This document shows, piece by piece, positions 39,401-50,227 of a stretch of DNA of 64,000 bases; within the stretch, counting starts at the first letter, position 1; each line of letters opens with the position of its first letter. The stretch comes from Acridotheres tristis (taxonomy: Eukaryota > Chordata > Aves > Passeriformes > Sturnidae), in NCBI GenBank assembly GCA_037013685.1, contig CM072884.1, forward strand, positions 109,718,048 through 109,782,047, in the 5' to 3' direction. The position numbers and the translations under genes were made by a program. The notes below the pieces were generated by a model. It ran no database searches. It saw nothing but the letters and a program-made list of their open reading frames with translations, and was not told the DNA's origin.

Positions 39401-42400
39401 CTTTCAGATGAAAACCAGCAAAAAAGCCTAACCCACCAAGATGGTGAAGGCTGTTCTGTTTATGTCTCCCACCCATCCCCATTTGGTAGTGGAGTGGACA
39501 GTGGAAGAGCATCCAGATCTCCCACTGATGACCTTCCTGCCTTCCACAGCCAACACGTGGCCATCCAGGGTTATTAGCTGGAAATGCAAAACCTAACAAA
39601 ACAGAACACTAAAAAACAATCCAAAAAAGCATTTGCACACAAATCAGGCACCCCTGGAGATTTGGAAAAAGCCGTGCTGGAGCTTTCTTCTTGGCAGCAC
39701 AGCCAGGCCTCATGATCCCTATTAGTAGGCTGAGCTAGGGGACAGAACGTTTAAATGCTCATCAGTGGGGAAGGATACAGCATTTTGTTGATTACATAGA
39801 AAAGTCTCCAGATATTCAGTCATTCTTTAATTTTTTTATTATTTCTAATAACTTATCTGGGAACTTGGAGAAGGCATGAAGGCTGCTTTTCCCTCTGACC
39901 TCTGCTTGTGCCCCAGGGAGAGGGGAGCAATGTCCTATTGTTCAGGGGCTATTCTCAGCATCTGCAAAGTCAGCTTGCCTGCCTGTGACTGCCACCAGCC
40001 TGTTGGCTATCCCTGCAGCACTACAGTCCCTCCTGCTGGAAAAGGTGAAGCTCTGTCCACCTTCCCAGCCACGTGCTCCTTTCCTCTCCCTTGTGCCAGC
40101 AATAGCACTCACACAGCCCTTGGAGCTGAGACAGAAAACCAGTCCAGCAACCTGCTTTGGAAAGCCAGTCCTCATCTCTCCAGAACACATTGGTTTTCAA
40201 TGAGATCAGGTGCCTGAAGGCAAGGTTGCATTTTTCTGCAGCATTTCAGACTTAAATCAGCACAAACTCTTTGAGTTCTTCCTGTATGCTTTAGAGATGG
40301 GGAAACTCCCCCTTTTTCACAGAGCCCTTCTTAAGGCAAGGAAGAGGTGACAGCACAAAGAAAGGCTCCAGGCTGTGCCCTCGTGGTCAATCACAACCCT
40401 GAGAGACAGAAACATGGATGGTCAAGCAATATATTATTTAAGCACATGGCCTTCAACCCACTCAAAGGGCTTTTAAGCACAAATCTGCCCCCCAAAATCA
40501 TGTAATGAACCCCAAACTCACAATTCATGAAATTTTAAAAAGTACGTATTTCTGATTGATTCTATTTGCCTTCAGATATCACAGCATCAGCATTTTTTCA
40601 AGCTTTTTCTCTGCCATCACACTTTCTCTCCCAATCATTTTTTTTTTAAGTAGAGAAAATTGAGATCCAGATTTTAAAAAACCCAAAAAATGTAATTTGG
40701 AGAAACCCACCAGCTGTGATGAGAACTGTGCTTGCATTTCTGGCTTGGCTGTGGGTCCAGGTGGGATGGCAGGACAGGTCTTGGGAGGACAGGGCTGCTC
40801 TGACAACTCACAGCCTTTTTTTTTTTTTTTTGGAAGAATGTGGAGGATCACATATTGCTCGTATAACTGATGAGGAGGGGTGCTTAAAACTTGTGAGCTT
40901 GAGTGTGTGTGCCAGAAGTGTTGGGTTTTATGGGAGATTAGACACCGCTTGACACAGCAGTCCTCTTGCCAGATCCCTGGCTCACAGACAATTAAATGAG
41001 CCAAATAACCACATCTATCTCAGCATGCCCATGCATGTGCAAACAATTACTCTGTGGGACTGTTATTAAATAAAATTAAATTTTAAGTCTGTACCAGTCC
41101 AGAAAATCTTAAGGGACACTAATTTTCTAGGAACCATCTAGCGGGCACAGCCTGGGTAGCCCTGGAAAAGTTTATAAATCTGGTCTTAAAGTCCCTAATC
41201 CTGTTTATCTGCTACTGTACTTATTTTAAAAACCCAGAACTTCTGAGAAATTTAGGAATTCAAAGCCCCAGGGACTCGTGTAAGCCCTTTGGACTTGCAA
41301 AAGCTCAGGCATTTGTTTCCAGTCCAGGCCATTTTTGGTTGCATAGGGCTTCATCAATAGTTAAATGCTGAGCTGAAATGAGACTGATTTCTTGCTCTGC
41401 CCTAGCATCAAGTTCACTTTTTACGATTCTACATGAAATTTGCTCATCTGCTTTCGAGGAGATAAAGACTGGCAAAACCTTGCAAATAAAACAAAACACC
41501 CCTTCAGCCTCTAAAATAAAGTGATGTTGGGCTTTGCCTGGCTACTGCCTGGGATTTTGATAAAGGCAGTGAGACTGAGTGAGCTCTTGCTGTGGTCAGA
41601 TGTGTGGTGTCTGTAGAAGTGGGGTTGCCCTGGAGTATCTGGGAGAGCTCCTGATGGAGCTGGTGCACGTTTGGACTTCTCAGTGGGAACTGGCACATGA
41701 AGAGGAAGGACAGGGAGGGAGAGTCGAGGATTCTGGAGATGTCTTCACAGCCCTGGCAGTCTGACAAAGTCATCAAAATGACATTTGCTGTCAGCTGCAG
41801 AACCACTGCTCAAAAATGCTTGAAAAAAACACAAGTGTCTGCAGGAGAGAGAGAGAAATAAACACAAATGTGCTCGTGTCTTTAGTTGGGAGTTGTGACT
41901 GCACAGGGATTGGGCAGGAGGAGGATGAGGAGGCTCAAGGATGATGAAATAGGGGCAGCAGCAAACTGGAATTTGAATGCCTTAGTCCCAGCTCTTCTGC
42001 TCAGACCACAGGGTGACTTTCAACAAGCCCTTCTGGGCTGGGAGGTCTCCACTTCTCCATTGCCTGATAACAAAACCCAGCTCTCTGCAGATCTTTTGAG
42101 ATCTGCTGCTGCAAAGAGCTGTACAAATACAAGGCACCTTTCTTCCTTTATATGATAAATGCTCCTTTAAAGTCCCCTCGGGCTGCTCAGATGATTCCCA
42201 CTCCTAATGGGGACAGCTGGCTCATTGATGTAAGAGGCCATCCATCAGGATGACCCACTGAAAGGTTTCTACTGTGGCTCCAGTTGTAGCTGCCAAAAGA
42301 AGCACTCCAGAAGTGCCTTTGAAATATTGTGGTTTTAAGTGGATAAGGAGGGATTGGAATGTCCTCATCCAGCCTTTATTATTTGGCTGCTTTTGAATGA

Positions 42401-45400
42401 TCCTTTTCAAAAAGAGGTTGGGCAGCTATGGGGAAAGAGAAAAAAAGAGAGAGAGAATAACAGAGCTTAATGCTCCTTTATGCATTTTATAGATTTAATA
42501 TAAAAATAGTTATAACAAAAACACAAATCCCATGGTCTGCCTTCCTATTTACACAGGCTATAATGAGTTGACATTTGAATAAGCCCTGGAAAATTGTATT
42601 TAATAACTCCTCAGAGGCCCTAGAGTGGGAAAACATATTATTGCTGCCTGATTTGGAAGCTATTGTTTTTTAAGGACATTTTCAGAGTTGCACACCTCTT
42701 TGAGGCTGCAATTCTGCATCTTCTGAGCAATTGAGGCTTAAATTCCTCACTCGTGATTCCTGTGTGACTGTGTGCACTGTCCCATATTTTGAAGCTCCTG
42801 TAGACTGTCAAGGACAGGGAACTGCTTCTGAAGTTTTGCTTCACATTTGTTTTCAGAGATGAAAAAATTTCAGTTGAAATTCATTGATCTCTGATTTCTT
42901 CTCACATCTCTAAATGCCCTGTAAGGGAGAGAGGATGGACCAGGAGAAATACACTGGACCAAAGAGCATGAGACGTTCAGGGGAGAATCAACTGCATGCT
43001 GGTGAAGAAGCAGAGGTTTCTGCAGTTTGCCAGGGCTTTTTACTCACCTTGCTTCAGCAGGGAGATTGCTGGAAGAACCTCTAGCTTGGTTAACAGTCTG
43101 TTCACATGTGCCTGCTTGGATATTAATTTTTAAAAGCCAACCTGTAACCCTCCAAGTGGACTAGGTGACATCTCCTGTCATACTTATGGGTGGCACCTGG
43201 CGCTGGTGTTTCTTTGTGCCCTGGCAAGCCAGCAGCTGAGCCCAGCTTAAGTCTAGTGCTAGCTTTTTTAACCTGTTTCCAAAGGGAAGAAAGGGTTCTA
43301 CTGACCAGTGTGACTCCTCCCCTTTAACTCACCGTGCAGGTTCAGTCTAACCCGGCAGAAATGCAAGGTATCTGTCAGAGGAATGATGCTCAGGAGGGTC
43401 TGTGGCTGTGTGAACAAGAGATGTCCCCAGAGTGGTGCCACAGGCAGTGTGAAGCAAAGGTGGCAATGCTGTGTATGTGTATTTGGCATCCAGATCTCAC
43501 TGATCTGTACATGCATTTGCTGTTCAGAAAAATACTCAGAAAAAGCCTTTTCTAGATGCACAGAGAGATTTAGGTGGGGGACAGGGATAAGGATGAAATG
43601 TGATTACTTTGGCAGGAGGTGTGAGACTATATAATAAAATTCATAGGAAGACAGTCTTTATTAGCTCCATTGTCTAATTAACAACCTGAATTTTGGATAT
43701 ATATCCCTGAGCTTCAACAGAAGCTCCTGTGGACTGAGGTATTTTGAAGAACAGGTTGCTTATTTTAAGATACAAAATGTAGTTTTAAAGCTCATATTTC
43801 AGGTATCCACACATGAAAAAAAATGTATGAAGGCGTTGAGTGAAGGAAGAAGGAACCCATTTGTACAAAGAAATAACTTCCATGAAGAAAAAGAATGGTT
43901 TAAGCTCAGCTATAAAATTCTCCTCTTGCCTGTCTGCGGGGGAATTATTAAAATGCCAGTTGTGGGGTTGATCCCTCTGACAGAGAGAGAGGAGCTGCAT
44001 ATGGATTTTGGGAGGAATATTAACCCTGCATGACAAATCACCAGTTATTGACAGCACATGAGGCTGAGTGTGATGAAGCTCCTACTTGTCTGATGCCTGA
44101 GCCTGTCAATTAACAAACGAGTCACAGAGCCCAGATCTGGAGCATGGACACACTCTGACGGCCTGGAGCAGGAAGTCATGGCACTGACTAACACAGACGT
44201 GTGTCTGTAGGAGGGGAGTGTTGCTGCTTTGGGGTGACAAAGAGCTGTATGTGTGTGCAAACATTCGTTATGTACATACTGCAGGATTAAAATTTCATCA
44301 GCTCTCGCAGCGCTCCTGGATGGTAATCCCAGGATGGCAGTTCTAGGATGGCAAGCACAAAGATCTGCAGATGAGCTTATGCACAGGTCTTGTTTCTTCC
44401 AAGTTTATGGGCTTAAATAAAAGTGAAGCAGAGAGCTGACACACTCATTTCAGCATTTGTAGTTAATGTCTGAATGGTGAAGTGTTCCTAAAATGCTCTC
44501 TCTTCTCTGTGCATTTGCAGAAGTGCTGAAAGAAATCTGGTTTAGCACTCAAATATTCATCTCTACCTACTCACAGGGTGCATTTTAGACTTCTATTAAA
44601 CATCTCCTTCTCTGTGTCTGTATGAGAAATGCGATGGCAGTGACTACTCCTATACCCTTGCCAGGGGGGAAACATCCCAAAATGCCAAGCTGTGGCATTT
44701 TCTAATTGCCTCTCAAGCCAGCTTTCCCACTTCCCAAAGCGGAGGCAGGAGCTGGCTGGGTGGGGGGTGGCTTTTGCTCCTCTTTCCTTGCCTCTGAGCC
44801 CCCCAGCCCAGGCAGGCAGATGCTCAGCTTTGCCTGTCAGTGTCTAATGTGACCAGGAGATGATTCGGGTTCCCTGGATGGCAAACCAAGCCAAACTCTG
44901 AGGAATCACTGATGGGGGCTGCCCTTCCCCTGCCCAGGAGCCCCCACAAGAAGCATGAGCCCACGGTTTGCAAGCTCAGCTTTGGAAAATGGAGAAATGC
45001 TTTTGAGGAAATGTTGGCTTGGCACCCTCAGCCTTTTTGGCACAGTGCCTGGAATAGGGAAGAAGCAGTGAAACTGTCCTGTGGAAGAGAGGAAGGTGCT
45101 CTGAAAACCAAGGTGGCTTCATGCTCCTTTGTGGATCTCTGAATAAGGGGAAAAGCATCCTCTTCCTCTTTTCAGAGGCTTCTAGAGACAGTTTTGCTCC
45201 AGGACAGCAACACATTTGTAGATATCAATATCAGACAGAGGTATGAAATTGAAATGGCCCATTCTTCCCCTCCTCCCTGAGAGTTCAGAAGCGTCTCTCT
45301 TTGCAGGGGTTGTGCATTTGTATGCAATTATTTCTTTTCCTGTATATTGATCCTTTTCTCCTTCCCCTGAATGAACTGTAATTATATTTCCCTTTGGTGA

Positions 45401-48186
45401 GTGTGAGGAGTGAACTGTCACTGCTGCACAATGGCTCGACTGTATCAAATCAGCAAAGAAAGAACCCCTGTTTTGGGGAAGGGCTGGCAATTGCAGGTTC
45501 TGATTCATACCTGTGGAACTGCTACTCTGTAATCAGGCAGTGATTAGTCACCTCCAGCCAATTACCAAGCTCAGCTTCCCAAAGCAATTTGCCTATCGGG
45601 AAATTTATAAATCCTGGTTAACTCTGCAGGGAAAATTTCACTGGGTTGGGAGCAGGCAGAGAGCAAGTGCATCCTCCTGGGTGCCATCCTGGGCACACTG
45701 GTGCTGGCAGGGAGGTGAGCTGGTTGTCCTGAGCCAGGTGGGCAAGAGCAGCAGAGAAGTGTCAGCTCTGCAGGCTCTGCCACTTTGATACACCTTCCTC
45801 TATGGGAGGAGTGTGTTTTTTGAGATCATAGTGGCAAACAGCATGGATGAGCCCTCTCTGCAAGCTGGGATCTTCTCCAAGAGGTTTTGCATGCTGCAGT
45901 TGGGCACAGATGTGCATGAGGGGTACCTGATTGCCCTGACAGCTCCCTGTCCTCTGCAGTGGGACCACCATCCCTTTCTCCAGGTTGGGCTTTCTGCAGG
46001 GCTCACCATCTCACAGAAACCCCAAACACCACGGGTGTGAGGAAAGCTGCTGCGTGCTGGGAGGTTATTCTTGCCCAAGTGAAAATGAGCTGTGTTTGCT
46101 GCAAGCACTTTTACACTGGTGTAACTGTGAAGGAGCAGCAGCTGCTGTTTTAACCATACCAGCAAGTGTGGAGTGCCAGAGTATTTCTGGATAGAAGAAC
46201 CAGCAGTGTCTTCTTTCCTGCCAAGGCTACAGTGGTTTGAAGAGCAGTGCTAAAGCAGCTGCTGAAGTTGGTGCTTACAAAACAGCAGGGCCAGAAGGAG
46301 AAGGACCCTGGATGGGGCACAGGGTGATCTGGGCTGTCCCTGTGCTCTTGGGAGGTCTGCAGCAGGGAATTCCCAGCTGAGCCTCAGCTTTGATGGGGAT
46401 GGGACTGCACAAAGAATGTGCAAAGGGAAACTAAGTCCCTGATGTGGAGGACAGTCTCTCCTCTCCAAATGGGATGGGTGGAAGCCCCTGGAGCTGGCTG
46501 GCTGCCCTCATTCTGCTAGAGTATGCTTTGGGTATAACTGCACTTTTTGCCCTAAATACTTGCTTATTTTTCTTTGCAGGTCCTTCTCTTGCTGCTGTGT
46601 AGAGAGCCTGGGTTCTTGGGGCAGGTTCCCTGCACCTCCTTGGTTTCCAAACTTCTGCCCAGCGCTGAGCCTGACAGTCGGAATTCAAATCTGAAGCACA
46701 CCAGGAAAACACGAGACATGTCAGACAACCTAATGCAAGCCCACCAGACAAAGAGCTGGGAAAATGATAGGGGCTCTCATTAAAAAATGCACTAGCTGTG
46801 TCTGGCTCTCCTTGGTTAATCTTATCGACATACAATGGCATTTACAATTTCCACCTTTTTTTTTTTCCCTTTGCAACAGAAAATAAAAACTAAAGTAGTT
46901 TTTTTTCTCATGCCTTTCATCTTCTAACCACCTCTGTCTCTGAGGCCCCCAGCCCCAAGGTACTGTTTCACTGCAGTAGTTTTTGCTCCATACTAATCCA
47001 CTAAACCTGAATTTCGTATATTTCCATACCACACAGAGAAGGCTAAGTTTAGCTCTTGTACATTTTAGGTATCTATCAAGATAAAACTTGGACTACAAGG
47101 AGTCTCTGGCATGCTCAGCCATGCTGAATGTGTACAGGGACACAAGCATTTCCCCTCCTCACTCTCTCTGAATAAATCACTTCAGAATTACTAATTTCAT
47201 ATCAAGTTTCCCTGTGCATGCTCCAGGGACCTGCTAGAGCTCATTGAAATGAGCCTTGTGACTTCATGGCTCTCAACCATGACCTACAATGTTCTCAATG
47301 GTCTCTCCTCCTTCATCAGCCCCGTTTTTGGCCACTTCACGTAGAGTGTTAAAAACTAGTTGTGTTGAATACCCACAAAATTATGTCTTCACCCCTCTAC
47401 CCAGACCTCTGTTGAGCAGAGATGAGAATGGCTTTTTGTGGAGAATAAACATGTTGGAAAGTATCATTTGAAGAATCTTTTGTGAATTTATTTTTGCCCC
47501 AAAACAGGCCACCTTTCAAGGGGTTAAAAATAGTGACATCATTCAACAAATGAAATGTCTTATTTTGGATGCAGTGAAGAATTTTGCAATAACTTAAAAT
47601 GAGTAATCCAAATTTTTTTTTTTTTTGTATATGACTGAGAAAACAAATGCAGTTGACCTCAATTTCTTAATTTTCCCTCTTCTTTACTGTAGTAACTAGA
47701 CTTAAAAAGTAATTATTTGCTTCTTACCCCTCTTACAGCCATTCATGGGACTATTTTACCTTTCTTTACACGGACTGTTTCTTCTTTAGGTTGTTTAATG
47801 GCCTCCCTGGGAGGCTGAAATCTCTGTAAATACTGTTTGTTTCTTCTGCTTTCTCTTACTGTTCTCTAACTGTGACACTGCATAATATTACTGAACACAG
47901 CCCATTGAAAGAATGAGTGCATGCAACAAATAGTAAGCAAGAAAAATCTCTGTTAACCCTCACAGGAGAGTTTTCTCAGACTTTTTGTCTGTGCTGATGC
48001 TGACTTAACCTGCTCGTTTCCTCCTGTGAGTAGGTGGGAGACCCAACCTAGACTAGTAATGCCTTGGAGCTGAGCAAAAATCTCCCTTCCCAGATTTTCC
48101 AGGTATTCCTTGTCTTGATAATTAATTTTTGAGAAATTCAGTGTTTCAGATTAGATATTAGGGGGGAAAAAATCACTTAAAGAGTG
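36406..48186. other. Long stretch without a recognised gene
   Basis: Almost 12 kb in which I can name no gene, RNA or transposon. Frames such as 36569-37147 (+) and 46431-46841 (-) are undistinguished and overlap others. A run of 16 T lies at 40816-40831. Some AT-rich parts (for example 42480-42640 and 47500-47900) look like plain intergenic DNA. Confidence 0.4.
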
Positions 48187-48291
48187 AGAGCTGGATCCAC
48201 TGCCTGTGCCATTGGGGAAGCCATGCAAGACCCCCGGGGCCAAGGCAGAGCCCTGAGGGACACCCCTCATCCCCCACTGCAGCTGCACATG
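48187..48291 (-). mobile_element. CR1 LINE fragment (coding/3' region)
   Basis: CTGGATCCACTGCCTGTGCC, CCTGAGGGACACCCCTCATC and neighbours match, in reverse, the part of CR1 that normally reads GGTGTCCCTCAGG and lies upstream of the 3' UTR. It is nearly identical to 49716-49820 across about 105 bp, including departures from the usual CR1 sequence. It is cut at the right by an LTR. Confidence 0.65.
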
Positions 48292-48295
48292 GAGC

Positions 48296-48574
48296 TGTCA
48301 CCAAAAGTCAGGAAAAGCAGAAGCTCTCCAACAACATCTCTAAACCAACCAATCAGGCATGACTTTATTCTGGCCAGGATTCACTCATGGCCAGGTTGTG
48401 CAGTGGAAATCATTCCTCCACACGTGGTTCTTTACCAGACTTTTCACATATTTATACATACAAAACCCGAGGTAATTCTTCTTTACTCTTTCTGAATCAA
48501 TCTCTGATTGGTTATTGATCCATTTGCCTTCGATGCTAATTTGGTCCTCATCCTTTGGTTCTATTATCAATTCA
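48296..48574 (-). mobile_element. Solo LTR, minus strand
   Basis: On the minus strand this shows a compact LTR promoter layout: a CCAAT box (ATTGG on the plus strand at 48507-48511), a TATAAATA box (48448-48457) and AATAAA (48364-48369) about 85 bp downstream, ending CTTTTGGTGACA at 48296. The start, TGAATTGATAATAG, is at about 48574. Edges are inferred from TG/CA dinucleotides and from where flanking similarity to 52812 resumes. No clear target duplication. Confidence 0.6.
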
Positions 48575-48890
48575 GGTGCCTGCACACTCCCAGGCCTTCC
48601 CTGCACACTCCCACACTGCAGTGATGCTTCAGCTGTCTGCAATGGGGCCTTGCCTGTTTGTCCACTCGCCACGGTGTCCTGCACACCCCAGCTGTGCTCA
48701 CACTCCTGCTCTGCACACAGCCCCTGCTTGCACTCTCACACTTGTGTCCAGCACACCCATCCCACGCACACATCCCTGCATGCCCCCACCCCTGTGCCTG
48801 GCCATCTGGAGGGATGTGGCACTTTGGCATGGGCTTCAGGCTGGTGATGGAGCTGCTGCGATTATGATGGAACTGGATGGTCTTGCCTCT
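48575..48890 (+). mobile_element. CR1-type 3' region, interrupted by an LTR
   Basis: GATGTGGCACTTTGGCATGG and GGAACTGGATGGTCTT (48815-48884) follow the 3' end of a CR1-like LINE. The expected continuation, GGTCTCTTCCAATCTTGATG and ATTCTGTGATTC, reappears at 49522-49556 after the LTR at 48891-49519. The C/A-rich part 48578-48620 resembles 52812-52850. Confidence 0.6.
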
Positions 48891-49519
48891 TGTACTGGGT
48901 TGAAAGCAAAACCAGTGAGAGACTCCAAGTCAGAAATCCAATTTAATAGGAAGAAAGAGAAAAAATAAAATGCATGCAACATTACAAAAAAAACCCACTG
49001 ACAGAGTCAGGATACAACATGACAGCCTGTCAGTCAGGATGTTGGTAGCAGTCCCGTTCAATGGTGGCTGCAGTCCTCCTGCAGTGACAGATGCTTCAGC
49101 TGAAGCGATGCTCCTGCAGAAGGATGCAGATTTCCTCCAAATGTCCAGTGATGATGTGAAAAGGTCCGATTTTCCTCTGGGATCCAGTGGATAAAGGCTG
49201 CTCTGATGTTCCAAATCTCCGTTTTTATCTAGGTAGGAAATGCTTGCCTCCTCCCCCTGGCTGGAGCATCTCCCAGTGGGATGATGTCATTTTATCAGTC
49301 ATGCACTGGGACTCAATGGCCCACTGACAGGAGATAGTTCCCTGGAGGAAGGATGGGTTGTGGAAAAGATCAAGAACATTACCTCACCTGGTTCTTAACA
49401 GATGGCCCATTAGCAAAGAGTCTCTCCATCCAGAGATAAAGATCACTGCCCCACCTGGTGGCAACAGATGCTGATAGAATACATATTTTGGGCACATCTT
49501 TACATTGTAACCCAGGACA
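48891..49519 (-). mobile_element. Solo ERV LTR (copy 1)
   Basis: The plus strand starts TGTACTGGGTT and ends AACCCAGGACA, an imperfect 11-bp terminal inverted repeat with TG...CA ends. On the minus strand there is a TATA-like TAGATAAAAAC (49221-49231) and an ATTAAA polyadenylation-type signal (48942-48947) before the end, so the LTR reads leftwards. The same element occurs at 59219-59989. Much of the two LTRs is near-identical, but they differ over about 120 bp in the R/U5-like part, so they belong to different subfamilies. It sits inside a CR1 3' end. Confidence 0.8.
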
Positions 49520-49560
49520 CTGGTCTCTTCCAATCTTGATGATTCTGTGATTCAGCGACT
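49520..49560 (+). mobile_element. CR1-type 3' terminus, distal part
   Basis: GGTCTCTTCCAATCTTGATG followed by ATTCTGTGATTC completes the CR1-type end interrupted at 48890. This gives the order of insertion: LINE first, LTR later. Confidence 0.65.
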
Positions 49561-49561
49561 T

Positions 49562-49870
49562 CACCAGCTCAGCTGCAGCACCTTGCACCTTGAACCTCAC
49601 GAGGTTCTTGTGCTTTCACTTCCCAAGCTTGCTCACATCCCTCTGCATGGCCCCGTCCTTCTACAGTGTCACTTGCCCTGCTCAGCTCTCCCATCCTCTG
49701 TCAATGTGCTGAGGGTGAGCTGGATCCACTGCCTGTGCCATTGGGGAAGCCATGCAAGAGCTCCAGGGCCAAGGCAGAGGCCTGAGGGACACCCCTCATC
49801 CCCCACTGCAGCTGCACATGCAGCCAGTGCACACAACTCCTTGGCCGTGTCCATCTGGCCAGTGGCCCAG
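49562..49870 (-). mobile_element. CR1 LINE fragment (3' coding region)
   Basis: In reverse this follows CR1 from GAACCTCACGAGGTTC (49592) through CATCCCTCTGCATGGC, GTGCTGAGGGTGAGCTGGAT and CCTGAGGGACACCCCTCATC to CCAGTGCACACAACTCCTTGGCC. The reading frame is broken, so it encodes no reverse transcriptase. The part 49716-49820 is almost the same as 48187-48291. Confidence 0.65.
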
Positions 49871-50227
49871 GTAGCCCAGCTTCCAAAGCCAGGGCTCTGC
49901 AGGGAACGGCTGGGGCTGTCGGGTGGGCCAAAGCCTCACAGGGGCCTGGGCACAGCAGGGGCTACAAGTGCCCAGGGCCGGGGCTGCTCCAGTGCCAGTG
50001 CCAGCACTGTGCCACTTCCAGTGGGGTCGGCATTGAAGGGGTGTCGGCTGTGGCCCTTTGTGACACAGGCCCGTGGTGTCAGGGCTGCTGGGGATGCAGG
50101 ACATGGAGGCCTTTGTGACGTGGCAGAGGGGCACCTAAGGGGCACAGAGCCCTGGCGTGCTCAGTCCCAGGAGAGCCGCCCTGTCAGGAGGAAGCAGCTC
50201 CCCTGAGAGCCTCTGAGGAACAGCAGA
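49871..50227 (+). promoter_or_regulatory. 5' flank of the hendecad-repeat gene
   Basis: GC-rich, CpG-containing sequence between CR1 debris and the 355-codon frame. CCTTTGTGAC occurs twice (about 50055-50064 and 50110-50119); the second copy continues to GTGG, giving a CRE half-site TGACG. I see no TATA box. An in-frame TGA at 50204-50206 lies 21 bp before the ATG. A promoter or 5' leader here is inference. Confidence 0.3.

Noticed and set aside
49547..50206. 219-codon frame just upstream of, and in frame with, the repeat gene
   Set aside because: It crosses CR1 debris and ends at the TGA 21 bp before the gene's ATG. Content matches reversed CR1 sequence, so it is not an N-terminal extension.
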